64,000 nucleotides of DNA, taken from Humulus lupulus (taxonomy: Eukaryota > Streptophyta > Magnoliopsida > Rosales > Cannabaceae). A program made the position numbers and the translations under genes. A model generated the notes under the pieces. It was not told the origin of the DNA. It did not search any database and was given only the letters and a program-made list of their open reading frames with translations. The stretch is taken from NCBI RefSeq assembly GCF_963169125.1, contig NC_084796.1, forward strand, positions 83,969,888 to 84,033,887, written 5' to 3'. Below, piece after piece: positions 45,360 through 58,419 of this stretch (its first letter is position 1; each line of letters begins with the position of its first letter).

Positions 45360-48300
45360 GTGGTAGGCACTTTACTCACCATCTACAGAGGCCCACATCT
45401 TGCAGGAGACAGTGGGAAAGTAAGGGAACGATATGCTCGGACCCTACGCTACGACCAGGACATCGAGATGATGAGTGTGGAGGATCGAGCACCAAAAAAG
45501 GCTCGAACAGAGGAGGAATTGATAACCTTCTCTAAAGACGATGCCCAGCACGTGCGATTCCCACACTCCGATCTGCTGGTCGTAGACGTGCAAATTGCCA
45601 ACATGATAGTGAAGAGGGTGTTGGTCAACACAGGGAGTTCAGTCAACATCCTATACAAGTCTTCCCTGGAAAGAATGAAGCTGTCCGTCAAGGACCTGGA
45701 GCCATGCAACTAAACCATCTATGGTTTTTCCGATGAAGGGCTCGCCCCAACAGGGTTGATTAGGCTTCCAGTTACAGCAGGTACTGCACCTGCTAATAGG
45801 ACATTACTCACTACTTTCATAGTAGTTGATTTTCCTTCGGCATACAATTCTGCAATTGGGAGACCAATTCTGGTCGACCTACGAGCCGTCACTTCAATAT
45901 GGCACCTTGCCATGAAATTTCCAACAGACACAGGGGTAGGATGCATATTGGGAAATCAGCGGGAAGCAAGGGAGTGCTACAACGCCTCGATCACCAAGGC
46001 AAAGAAGGGTGTATCGAGAGATGTTCCCAGAAAAGATTTGCAAATGGCAATTGATTCTCAGACCCAGTCAGGTGATAATGTCACCAAATCGGGCGTTGCC
46101 CAAAGTGAGGATAGAGACTTGGATTCTCGCTTTGGGGATTTTGAGGAAGAAATAGGACCCATCGATGACCTTGAAGAGGTCCAACTCATTGAAGAAAATC
46201 CGACCAAGGTTGTGAAAGTTGGTAAAAACATAGAGACAACAACAAAACAAGCACTGGTGGAGTTTTTAAGGATGAACCAGGAAGTCTTTGCCTGGTCACA
46301 CAAAGACATGGTCGGGATAGGCCCTGTAGTCATCAGCCATGTCCTGAACATCGACAAGAATTTTTCACCAGTGCAGCAGAAAAGAAGGCTGCTCGACAAA
46401 GATAGATCAAAGGCCTTAAAAGAAGAAGTCGAAAAGCTGAAGGAGAATGGGTTCATCAGGGTGGCGTTTTATCCATCGTGGGTCTCTAATCCCTTGCTAG
46501 TTCCCAATCCAAATGGCAAGTGGCGCACATGCGTGGATTTCACAGACCTTAATAAAGCATGCCCCAAAGATTGTTTCCCACTCCCAAGAATCGACCAGCT
46601 GGTCGATGCCACTGCAGGGCATGAGATTCTCTCATTCATGGATGCATACTCCGGGTATAATCAGATTAGTATGCATCATCTTGATGAGGATCACACTAGC
46701 TTTCGGACCGATACAGGGCTCTACTGTTACAAGGTAATGCCCTTCGGTTTGAAAAACGCTGGTGCGACCAGTTAATCACATGTTTAAGGAGCTGATCGGC
46801 ACAAACATGGAGGTCTACGTCGACGACATGCTAGTCAAGTCAAAGAAGGCAGAAGGGCATATAAAGGATTTGCAGGAGTGCTTCAACGTCTTGAACAAAT
46901 ATCAGATGAAGTTGAATCCCCTAAAATGCTCCTTCGGAGTAGGATCAGGGAAGTTCTTGGGATTTATAGTTAACTCAAGAGGAATTGAAGCCAATCCTGA
47001 GAAAATTAAAGCCCTGATAGATATGAAATTGCCAGAGAAGATTAAGGATGTTCAAAGTTTGACCGGAAGGATTGCCGCTCTAAGTAGATTTATTTCGAAG
47101 TCAACAGATAAGTGCGTTCCATTTTTTAATCTACTTAGAGGCAACAAAAAATTTGAGTGGACGGAGGAGTACGAGCAGGCTTTTCAAGCATTGAAAACTC
47201 ATATGGCACAACCACCAATCCTATCAAAACTGGTTGATAAGGAAACTTTGTTCATCTACCTGGCGATCACGGAATATGCTTCTAGTGCTGTTTTAGTAAG
47301 GGAGGAAGAAGGCGTGCAGAAGGCTGTTTATTATGTAAGAAAGAGGCTAATTGGAGTGGAGCTGCGATACCCACCAATTGAAAAGTTAGCCTATTGCTTA
47401 ATTTTGGCCTCAAGGAAGCTGCGACCTTACTTTCAAGCTCACCCAATCACGGATTTGACCAACCAGCCCCTACGGCAAGTTCTGCAAAAACCAGAGGCTG
47501 CGGGTAGATTGTTAAAATGGGAAATCGAACTTGGGCAGTTCGATATCTCTTACTTGCCGCGAGCAGTGATAAAAGGGCAAGCCCTGGCTGACTTCATTGC
47601 AGAGTTCACTAAACTTACAGATAGCGAGCAGACCGAAGAGCCTAATGAGCCCGAGTCTCAAAACCAAGCTCCCTCGTGGAAATTATTTACAGATGGTTCT
47701 TCTAACGAGTGCCATGCAGGAGTAGGAGTGATATGATAATGCCTGAAGGGCATCGATTTCACTGCACAATCAGGTTTGACTTCACTGCTTCTAACAACAA
47801 AGCCGAGTATGAAGCATTACTCGCTGGGTTACGATTAGCCAAGGACATGAATATAAAGGTGCTCGACATCTACAGTGATTCTCAGCTGGTGGTGAATCAA
47901 GTCATGGGAGAGTACCAGGCACGAGGTTTAAAGATGGTTGCCTATTTAAACAAAAAAAAAAGATCTATTGGCTCAGTTCGACAAGTACACCCTCCAGCAA
48001 GTACCTCGCGACCAGAATTCCAATGTTGATGCTTTGGCCAAGTTAGCAAGCGCAAAGGATGCTAATACTCTGGACATAGTACCTATTGAGCGACTGTCTA
48101 TGCCAAGCATCCGAGTAGAGGAGACCATTATGGTGATCTAGATGGAAAATACATGGATGGCACCATATATAGAGTATCTGACGCAAGGCGCATTACCAAC
48201 GGACAGAAACAAAGCTAGGACCCTTCGGCGGCAGGCTGCTAGGTATATCCTGGTCGATGGAATATTGTACTGAAGGAGATACTCAATGCCACTCCTCAGA

Positions 48301-49389
48301 TGTATTTCAAAAGAGAAGGCCAAAGAATTGATGAAAGAGGTACACGAATGCTTTTGCGGGGACCACGCTGGGGGGCAAAGCTTGTCGAAAAAGATCTTGA
48401 GGCAAGGGTATTTCTGGCCAACAATGAATGAAGACTCGATGGAATTCGTACGGAGGTGTGACAAGTGCCAGAGATTCTCCAAAATCCCATGAGCAGCCCC
48501 TAATGAGCTAAAACAAATGCAAAGTCCATGGCCGTTTGCAATTTGGGGTATAGATTTAATCGGATCTTTGCCCACAGGAAAGGGCGGCATCAAGTATGCT
48601 GTGGTTGCCGTCGATTACTTCACTAAATTGGCCGAAGCTGAGCCACTCGCAACCATAACGACCAAAAAGGTGCTAGATTTCGTGATCAAAAACATCGTTT
48701 GTCGCTATGGATTGCCAAGGAAAATCATCTCGGATAACGACACATAGTTTGATAGTGATTTATTCACGGACTTTTGCGACCGACATGGGATTATCAAGAA
48801 CTTTTCTTTAGTCGCTCATCCCCAAGAAAATGGACAAGTCGAAGCAGTCGATAAAACGCTAAAGGATACTCTGAAGAAAAAACTGGAAGAAGCTAAGGGG
48901 GCATGGCCAGAGCAATTGCCTAAAGTCCTTTGGTCGTACAGAACTTCCCACTGAACAACAACAGGTCATACCCCGTTTTCCCTGGCTTATAGGTATGAAG
49001 CTATGTTGCCGGTTGAGTTAGATCCGCCTTCGCATCGTAGGATAACATACGATCAAGGCTCTAACAGCCAACTATTGATGGAATCCTTGGACTTGATCGA
49101 TGAGAAACGTGAGCAAGCCCAACTCCGAGTAGCTGCTTACTAGCAAAAAGTCGCCCGGTATTTCAATTCTAAAGTGCGAGAAAGGAAATTCAATGTCAGA
49201 GATCTAGTACTTCGAAGAGTTTTCCTAAACACCCACGACCAAGCTGCTGGAGTACTCGGACCTAATTGGGAAGGGCCTTACCAGATCGAAGAAGTCCTCC
49301 ATCCAGGCACCTACAAACTTGCTCGCTTAAATGGAGATCTCATTCCTCGCTATTGGAATGGAGAACACCTATGCAAGTACTATCAATAA
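45360..49389 (+). pseudogene. pol of element B, with stops and frameshifts
   Basis: Same domain order as A. The protease triplet is NTG (45627-45635) instead of DTG, a different lesion from A's DKG. The RT first half is open in 45756-46775. About 10-14 bases are lost near 46769, after NAGAT, so the second half (YVDD in MEVYVDDMLV, about 46815) is in another frame, 46762-47736. The second RNase H starts LFTDGSSNE at about 47684 and is frameshifted at about 47731. Integrase keeps the HHCC finger (VHECFCGDHAGG, CDKCQ, about 48340-48472). Its core DNG reads DND followed by a stop at about 48748. The end, YQIEEVLHPGTYKLARL, reaches TAA at 49387-49389. Confidence 0.88.
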
Positions 49390-50072
49390 ACAATTCTTCT
49401 CAATGAATTGGGTTGTATTAATTTTACTTTTTACAAGTTATGAAAAAGGGTTGGTCATTTTATATGACTGGTCGCTTATAAGTGTAAGATCTTATTGATC
49501 ACTCGTACAGACACGTTTTGTCCATTTATTACGAGAAATATAAGGGACTGTGTGCAGCCAGTCATTCTTGCCAATTATTGTATTTATTACAAGTATTTGC
49601 TCATTACGTGTGTTGATTTGCTATATTATTGTGTTAATTCCTTTGCTCTGAGCAGTAATGTTCGAACAGGTTTTGGTTAAGGCAAGTGATCAAGGACCTA
49701 GAGCTCCTTGATCACTTGGGGGGCATATAAGGTATCTAGTAAGCAAAGCATATCGAGAGGTATGTAAACACATGAGAAAAATAAGTGAAAGCATTCTAAG
49801 GTACTTAGAGTATTTTTCAAAATTTTGTTATTTTGTTAAATCAAACAAAGTGCTATGTTAAGTTCGGTCATGTGAACAAATGTTATAATAAAATGCATGT
49901 ATTATAATATCAAAAGGAATTTTGTTACACCGCGAGCAGTGACTGCTCGGATGTAATTGTTCAATAAAAAGAGAAAATCTGCCTGTGCAACAATAAAAGT
50001 TAAAGCATAAATAAATTTTTTTTTACATCATGGCCCGTAGGCCATGTAATTCAAAGGTAAAATAAAAGATAG

Positions 50073-52828
50073 TTATGAAGTAGCCGGGGCGTCTTGTGGC
50101 GATTGCTGTTGCTGCTGGTCGACTGCTTCCCCAGCTTCTTCTCGGGCGCCTTCGATGCCGGTTGCTAGAGAAATTTCTGGAGACCTTGGAATTGTCTCTT
50201 CCTCCAGGCGAGCAATGCAACTAGCCAGCTCCGCCTCCCTGATATGGTCTAGGAGATAGGAAAAGTTGGCAATGGGATTGTTCTTCCAAAACAAGTAGAA
50301 GCACTCGAATGCTGCCCCCTCATAGTCTTCAAGGTTGCGGGCGTTCTGTTCCTCTAAAGGAGCAACCTCTTGGCGGCTTATTGCTAGCTCATCTTGAAGC
50401 TTGTGGGCTTCTCGATAATTCATGAGCAAGACCTCCTTATACTGCTCCTTGGATGCACTGATCTTATCAATACTTGCATCCTTCCTCTTTAGCTCCTATT
50501 CGAGAAAAGCAATTGTGGCCTCGGTCACTTGTAGCGCCTTGAGGTTCTTCGCCTCGGATTTTTTAAGAGCCTTGACATGCTTCACCTCAGCCTCTTTGAG
50601 GGCCTCAGAATGTTTCACCTCGACCGCCTTCAACTGCTCGGCATAAGTAGCCTCAGACGCCTTGAGTTGCTCGGTGTATTGAGCCTTAACAGCACTAAGC
50701 TGGTCGCTGAGTTTCTTCTCAAACTAAGCATTATACGTCCTCAAAAATTTCCAGCCAGAGGTCAGGGTGAGCACCCCCTGCGATCAGAAAAAGATAAGGT
50801 TGTTAATAGGAGCAAGTTAAAAAGAAAATTCATAAAATACAAAGTAGAAGCGAGTTACAGCGAGCACTTCGTTCAGTGCGCGGCTGAGGACTTGGTCGAC
50901 CCCCATGGAGCTAGTCTCCTGGATTGCCTCTTGGATGTGTTGGTGCTTTGTTATTTTTGACAGCCTATCTTTGGCTGAGCTGAGCACCACGCCCTTATGG
51001 TCGTCTCCTGAGGCTTCTTCCCGACAACCAACCGACTGCTGGACGGTAGATGTTGGAGGCATAGGGTCGACTAGAGCTGGAGGAGGAGTCTGTCCGATCG
51101 GAGACGGAGGATCTAGGTTTGTTGCAGTTAGGGGAGTTGGCTCCCTGGTATGAGCTGGTGGAGGAGTTGTCTCCTTTGTTGGAGTAGACGCAGGGGGTCG
51201 TCTGTTTGAGGCTTCTTCGCGGGTTGATTGCTGCAGCCCTCCCCAGACTGGCACCTGTGAGACTTTTTCTTGCTCGCTGACTTGGTGTACAAGTCGAAGG
51301 CACATTCAACAGGCATGCCTGCAAAAAAGAAACAAGCGAACAGTCAGGCAATATAATAAAAGAAATTTGCTAAGTTTAAGAAGCAAGGACAGAGAAATTG
51401 AAAGTGCAATACCCGAGCTATATTTACTGGTCGCTACACTATTTACTTTACTAGTGCTACACTCACTCTCTGGCCTGAAGAAGTCTAAATTTAAAGTAGG
51501 AGGATATTTAAAATTTCCATCCCCGTCGAAGAGGTGACAGGGAATAGGGAGGCTATCTAAAAGTGTAAAATCAGTACCGTTCTCGTCTGACGACTCAAGA
51601 ATAGGCTCTGTGGCCTTCTTCTTTCCCTTCCCTGAAGGGGCCGGTGCAGCACCAGGTCGGGGGGCACCAGTTGGCTTGTTGATGATCACCCCAGTTGCCC
51701 TCCTCGGAGGGGGTTGTGACGCATCTGGCTGTTGTTCGGGGACTTCAGTGCTGGTAGCACTCCCCGCAGTAGATTCCCTCACATCCTAGTGAGGAGCCAA
51801 AAGGCCGACCAGTCTCAGATTGGCCTCTGTGACTAGCTATTTGACAATTTTCTTTATGTCGGTCATGCTGGCCAGGAGGGCTGATCGGATCACCATGTCC
51901 AGAGTAGGGTCTAGTCGCAACCATGGGCTTGAAACTCACTAAATTTCTAAGGGAAATGCAGCAAAAAAATTAAAGAAAAATAAACGACCAGTGGTACAAA
52001 GACTTTACCTCCTTGTGTGAAGGCCAAGTTGTTCGTGACCATGTCAGTAGTCAGAAAGTACTCCAGATGGTACTTTCTCACGTTCGAGATAAAAGTAGTG
52101 TCAGTCAGGAAAGTGCAACTTGTTTCCTGGTGACAGAAGTTGAAGAACCCCGTGTTTTCCTAGTTGGGGTTGGATTTTAGGCCGAACAGGTAGTTGACCT
52201 CATGTGGCGTGGGGACAGGCCATTTCTTATGGCTATAGAGGATATAGAGTGCAGAAAGCATTCTATATCCGTTGGGAGTTATTTGAAAAGGAGCGATCCC
52301 GAAATAATTGGCCACTCCCTGGAAGAAAGGATGAAGAGGCAGGATCGCTCCTGCCTCGATGTGATATCTCGACCAGGCGCTAAAAGCGCCTCCAGGCAAG
52401 TTCGCCTGTTGGTCTTTGGTAGGTTGGACTAGAGTCACCCCAGGAAGTCCATATTTTTTAATGTAATTGGCAATCATCCTAATCGTAACTCGGCTAGGAG
52501 GGGCGACGTACCATTCAACATCTTGTTGAATGGCATTTCGAAGTTGAGCGTGAGTTTGGATGCTAGGGTCGGGGATATTTCTTTTTCGACCGCTAGTCGA
52601 GGGAATTTCTGCTTGGGGGGCAGGCTGGTTTGCAGAAGGATTTTGTGTTTTCTTCTTCTGGGCAGTTTCTTTTACTCTACCCATGGCTGAAGGGTTTGAG
52701 TGAGGTCTTCTAGGTGGAGTACGAGAAAAAGGGATTTCCGGAATGAGTAAAGACGGCTGTTCTTCGTCCACGAGCAGCGCGAGCAAGTCATCATCAATTG
52801 GTCTCTCACCTCCCCACAGATCTTGCAT
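50073..52828 (-). pseudogene. Antisense four-exon gene of element B (PF04195-like)
   Basis: Minus strand, ATG at 52828 (MQDLWGGERPIDDDLLAL). Exons with GT-AG borders at the same places as in element A: 52828-52009, 51927-51413, 51318-50858 and 50777-50073. Exon 1 is open further than in A and includes STSGRKRNIPD, RMIANYIKKYGLPGVTLV and LPGGAFSAWSRYHIEAGAI. It continues with LPLHPFFQGVANYFGIAPFQ and PNGYRMLSALYILY, then a stop at about 52160. Exon 2 has LESSDENGTDFTLLDSLPIP. Exon 4 is a coiled coil with LEEQNARNLEDYEG, ending QSPQDAPATS. Function unknown. The retention of all four exon borders in two diverged elements argues for a real spliced gene. Confidence 0.75.
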
Positions 52829-53674
52829 CAAAATCTGCGAACAGAAGAGGGTGGATGAGAACTTACTCTAAAAACTTGTGTTGAATGTGAGAATAATGTT
52901 GCTCATGTATAAAAGTTAAGCTTTTATATGACCAACAACATTCTAGCAAAAACACTAAATTTTATATGAGCAGTTTGAAAAGCGGAAGTAAAAACTTTTT
53001 CAGAGAAAACTTTTTCAACTCCGGAAGGGCGGGAAAAACCCAGTTTTTCAGCTAGCTTAAAAATCAAATTTTTACTTCGATTTTATGCCCTAAATCTACG
53101 GTCTCAACTATCAAACTGGCTACTAACTCCTATACAACACTATTTCACTTTCCTATCAAGCGTTGATCAACTTGCCCATTACCCCAAAATAGTTTTAGTC
53201 AAGAACACAGATATGAAATACATAAAAAATAGTTTTGCATGGCATCTCAAACGTCTAGGGGGTTCGTAAAATTTACCTGGATAAAAAGAGAGGCATGAAA
53301 CGAAAGCTTTGAGCTTCCAAACGGAGGATCCTTAGAACAGCGATGGAATCTCCTCAAATTTCTTGGGCTCTGAAAGTCGAGGATCTTAGGGGTTCTTGGC
53401 AAGAAAATGGTGGGTGAAAAGTAAAAAGTAAAAATATGGATTTGGGGTATTATATATAGTGACTGCGACACAATATAAGAGGTAATCATGAATTACTTTT
53501 TTCTGAGTTTGGGGAAGTGTAATAGCCGTCGGACAAATTTTTGGGAAAACAAAAAGGCTTGATTAGACATGATTGATTGCTTTTCCCGAGAGGGCTTGGG
53601 CGGCTCTGACAGGTTTGGTGGGGTAAGCAAAAGGTCAGTTTCCTAAGTTTACTTTTTGCTGGTCGCAATAAATA

Positions 53675-53689
53675 AACTTGGGGGGCAAA
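53675..53689 (+). other. Polypurine tract of element B
   Basis: AACTTGGGGGGCAAA directly before the 3' LTR. Confidence 0.8.
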
Positions 53690-54300
53690 TGTTTACCCGA
53701 AAAACGGCTATTGATGACGTGGCAAGGATTTCTTACATATGGTTGACACGTGGCGGAAGTGCTGTTCGACTATTGACCAGAGGCACATCGCTTCGTCGGG
53801 CTTAACTATTAGATACGATCAGCCTGGTCGTATAATTTGATTTATTTCCTTCTAAGATTGTAATCCTATAATAATTGCATTGAATATGTCCTCTTTATGA
53901 CCTTGATACGCAGTTATTAAGGAAAGTAAATGCTCATTGGCCCATGTAACCCTCATTGAGCCTATAAATATGCATGAAATAGCTCAAGGAATGGACTTTT
54001 GTTCTAAAAATCGATTTTCCTGAGTACTAAGAGAAAGAGAGCTATAATGTAATTATTCATCGTCTTATTGTAATTCCCTCAAAGCTTGTGAAACTCAAGA
54101 ACCCTAGTTCTTTGATCATGACTTTGAGATTCAATATTAATAAGAGCACTAAGTGGACGTAGGTCATTACCATTCTTTGGGGCCGAACCACTATAAATCC
54201 TTGGTGTTTTCTTCTTTTCCATTAGATTAAATTCTTAATTGTCATTTTATCTTTTGTCGTATATTTGACTCCATGTCGTTGGCCAAATCAAGGGCCAACA
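53690..54300 (+). repeat. 3' LTR of element B
   Basis: 611 bp, TGTTTACCCGAAAAACGG to AAGGGCCAACA, TATA box at 53963. It carries about 40 bp (near 53910-53950) that the 5' LTR has lost. Confidence 0.93.
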
Positions 54301-55588
54301 TAAACAAAATTAAATATTATAATTATTGAGTTTATAATAACTAGTACCAAACATTAAACCATATTATACAAATAAAATTTATTTTAACTAAATATTAACT
54401 TGAATTTTTTTTACAACAACAACATATCTAAACATTAAAACTATATTTTACAAATGATTTTTTTTAACTAGATATTAACTTGATCTTTTTTTTTTATTAA
54501 AATAACAACATATTAATTTTTTTTAACAACAACAAAATATTAACTTCATTAGTTTTCTAAATAATTATTCTAAATAAAAACATATTATAAAATACAAAAA
54601 TAAATCAAATAAATTATAAATTTAGTAATGCATTAACATTACATTTGGATTAATAAAAAAATTATCACAAACACATTTTTTAAGATTCACACATTCTTAA
54701 ATAATCAAATACAACTCTAAAACATTATTATCAACCATAAACACATATAAATTATCAAAAAATATAAAAAAAAATCTGAAATAATATATATATATATAAT
54801 CATGTAAACATCTATTTAACGATCAATACATGGTACATTCCTCAAAACTTTGTATAGAAGTTGAAAATCTATTGAAAAACTCAAAACGATGGGTATTTTC
54901 GACCACCACATGTCACCATTGTCGAGACACCATTTTTTCACTCAAAACTGAAAATAACCAAGTTTCTATGATATATTTGAGTTCTCTAGCAAGATTGATG
55001 GAAGAAAATGAGGGAAAATGGTCCTAAATGGAGAAACCCTTGTTTTTCTCACGGTGGAAATGGAGGTTTTTGCTCTCTGTTTGGGGGGTTTCAACATTTC
55101 AAAAATGAGGGAGAAGTCGAAGAGTTTAGGATATAAGCACCTTTAACTTCAGTTTTATCAAAAAACTGTATTTAAATGGTTCTGTCATTTTCCCCCCTCC
55201 GCCTATTATCCTTTAACTTCACTTTACATAAATAACTGAAGTAATAGGTTAATTCCTATGAGTGCTAAACCTAAAAAGTGAAGTTAAAAGTGCATCAAAA
55301 GCTTGAACTTCACTTTTTATGTATTTCCCAACAATTCTATGTATAAAAACCGAAGTTAAAACATATTTTTGTAGTAGTGATTCTTTTGATCTTGTTGTTC
55401 TTATTTACTTGTATTATTATTGCTTTCAGTTTGTTATCTTCCTCATCTAAATCTTTCTATTTATTTGTATTTTGAGCAATAGAGTTGTAACACTTGTTTA
55501 AATATTACATTGTCTATTGTATTTTGTGCAAGAGAGTTGTATTTTGGTTTTACCATTTCCATTGAGCAATATAATATATTATCTAGCA

Positions 55589-58419
55589 ATCAAAAGCTTA
55601 GTTTCCTTTTCAATGGAAGGAGAAACCATAGAGATCTTGTGAGGATCCAACTTTGAAAATGTGGTAAGATAAGGTAATGTTCTTCTTTGGTTTTCTTAGA
55701 AGATTTAATGACTTTCATATAATGATAGAAATTAGAAAGAAGAAAGTTTTATAAATGAGATTCATTGTTTTCTAATATCCTTTGCTTTTGCAAATATAGT
55801 GGTTAGATTAGGAGATAATTCAACATCTTGAGTTGTTGCTATATGTGGTTAATTAACATATTGTGTAAATAATCTAGTAGATTATTGGGTAATATGCTAG
55901 CATGTTATATAATTGTCTTATTATGTGATAATGAGAAATTATTAGAATGACAATTTTATGAGTTTTATATGACATATATAAATATATTGATTTTGTGAAT
56001 TAATAAAAATGTGAAATCATATGTGTATGATATTTGTAATTTATATTTACATATCAATAAAGAGTCATGTTAGTATGATATAAATCATATGTGTTGAAAA
56101 TTATGTGAAATTATATTGAAATATAATCATGCAAATATTTGTGAGATGTTAATAGGTTTTATCTTATATTATTGTTAGTATGTGATTTGTGAATAAAAGA
56201 ATTATTTGAGAATTTAAAATTTTCTCATTTAAAAGATGAGCATCTCATTTTATGAGATAAGAAAAGATGAACCTAAGGGGGTTACATCTTTTAATGGTTG
56301 TGTCTTGCTATTGCAAGAAAAATGGATCAAGGTGAATTCAAAAATTGTGGGATGACATATTGACTCAATAAACTTGAAGTCTAGAGTGTGGTCAAATGAA
56401 ATATATTTGAGAATTATTTAGTGACAATAATTCTTAAATATTCAATGTCTCAATGAGGAGACATTGTAAAATTGGAGAAGCAATTTTGAATCTTTATACC
56501 AACAGTGAATAGATTAAAGAGAACTTTATTCATTTTGGTTAAAGATGGTGATATGTTCAAATTAATCTCAAAGATGAGATAATTTTAAACTAAAACATAA
56601 GAAATTAAAGTGTTTAAATAAATCAATGAGGGTTTATTTTCTTTGATTTAAAGTGTTTTAAAAAAATTGACATCTTCAAATTGATTTTGATGAGAAAATC
56701 AATGGATATAAAATTGGTGTTTTCAAAAGAATCTCAAAGAGACTCTTAAAAAATACACAAAAGTTATTTAAGTGATTTTGAGATTATTTAGACTACTAAA
56801 AGTGAGAATTAGTGATTATTTGTTTGAGAAGTTTTCACATGACATTTGTGTTCACATATTTTATTTTGTGAAATACATATAAGAAAGCAACCAAGTGAAA
56901 GTTACTTTCAAAGAAGTGTGTCTTGCTTTAGCAAGTAAATAAATCAAGATAAACATTGAGGTTTTTTATCTTGATCTATTGGGAGTTTATCATGTAGCTT
57001 AGATGACTCATGATGAACTTTGAGAATTATAAGTCTAGATTTATCTTGGAGGATAAATGACTTAATAGAAATGAAGAGATTTCTATTTTAAAAATGATAT
57101 TTTATTATCACTATGAGAGAAATGTGGGAGTGAAGCTCCAAAGTTAATCAATTTATTTTCTTGATAATAATTAATTAATTTGGTCATTCTATCAAATAGG
57201 TGATTTGGAATTCCACATTCTAAATCATCTTGGCTATATGTGTATAGAATGGATAAATATAGACATGCTTGGTGTCTAAAGTTAGTGTTTGTAATATTTT
57301 GATTCAAGAAGGAATCAATTTAAAACATAAAGGAGAATTTTAGAAATAAAGGGGTTTCTAGAATTAATATTAATAAAAATGTTTATCTTGGATATTGAAG
57401 TATAAAATAGGTGGGGTGTTAACTATGGTCAAACTCACTATTTTAATCAAACTATAGCTAGCAACAAAGTTTGAATAAAATAATGAGAGTGTTTAAGTAT
57501 GCATACATAAGAAAAGAAATGACTCAAATGGAATCATTTCTACATCTTGGTGTCTAAAGTTATTGTTTGTAATATTTTGATTCAAGAAGGAATCAATTTA
57601 AAACATAAAGGGGAATTTTAGAAACAAAGGGGTTTCTAGAATTATTATTCAAGAAAAATGTTTATCTTGAATATTGAAGTATAAAATAGTGGGGGTGTTG
57701 ACTATGATCAAACTCACTATTTTAAAGGGGTAATTATTTTAATCAAACTATAGCTAGCAACCTAGTTTGAGTAAAATAATGAGAGAGTTTAATTATACAT
57801 ACATGAGAAAAGAAATGACTCAAATTGAATCATTTCTACATTTCAAGGGGTGAGACTTAGACTCCCTAAAGAGATTTACGGTTGATGGTAACCTATCTTA
57901 ATACTAGTAACCAAACTAGTATTAGGTTCAATAGGTAATAACAACTCAATTAAGTGAATAATAGTAGTACTCAAATTTTGTCTCATTTGAGATACGAGTA
58001 CTAGTGTATTACAAAAATGAGGGTTAAAACCAAAATGTTTTTTTAATAGAACTCAGTCTTGAAAAGATAAGTATTTTAGGGTAACAAAATGCTATAAGAG
58101 TTCTACATATATGGACCAAGGAGTGGTGTCGCGCCTCATTTGAATTGGGAGTCATTCTCAAGAAAATTCTATGAATAGATTGTGAATATGGCCATTAACG
58201 GCGCAAAAGCGAGACATTGAGGTCTCAAGTGAACATAGCAAATGTGTGTGTGTTAGCACCGATTTTTTATCAAGGGATAGTGGTTCAATGCTTCGGCAAC
58301 CAAAATTTCAACAAACTTTGTGGTAATTACACTAACATAAAATTCAAGTCGAAAGACATTTTACTTTATGTACCAATGCAAATGTTTCTATAGAGTGATT
58401 ATTTAATCAAGTGGAGGAA
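55589..58419 (+). other. Internal region of element D, no coding seen
   Basis: 2.8 kb of AT-rich sequence with no gag or pol motifs on either strand. It begins ATCAAAAGCTTAG, which may be a worn tRNA-Met-type primer site. It ends in a purine run next to the second LTR. Contains the tandem duplication at 57268-57841. Confidence 0.6.
57268..57841. repeat. Tandem duplication of about 280-295 bp in element D
   Basis: Copy 1 is 57268-57545 and copy 2 is 57546-57841. Both start CTTGGTGTCTAAAGTTA and end AATCATTTCTACAT, with few differences. Copy 2 has an extra AAAGGGGTAATTATTTT-like insert near 57724. Confidence 0.9.

Larger units (their letters stand above)
42564..54300 (+). mobile_element. Element B: second Tat/Retand-type Ty3/gypsy retrotransposon
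   Basis: 11737 bp between perfect duplications TAAAC (42559-42563 and 54301-54305). Same layout as element A: LTR, primer site, gag-pol, antisense gene, polypurine tract, LTR. The 5' LTR is 570 bp and the 3' LTR 611 bp; the 5' copy lacks about 40 bp around 42775. Additional LTR substitutions and many stops show it is older than A. It sits inside the CACTA element. Confidence 0.92.
41319..55379. mobile_element. CACTA-type DNA transposon, non-autonomous, split by element B
   Basis: The left end, GACTACTACAAAAAT (41319), and the right end, reversed CACTACTACAAAAAT (55379), form CACTA-type terminal repeats; the first base at the left has changed from C to G. A 3-bp duplication ATT flanks it (41316-41318 and 55380-55382), as CACTA elements make. 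Subterminal copies of AACTTCGGTTTTTA and its complement recur near both ends (41335-41475 and 55140-55365). Without element B (42564-54300 plus one TAAAC) it is about 2.3 kb with no transposase. Empty-site support: the second LTR of element D reads through this point without it. Confidence 0.88.
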
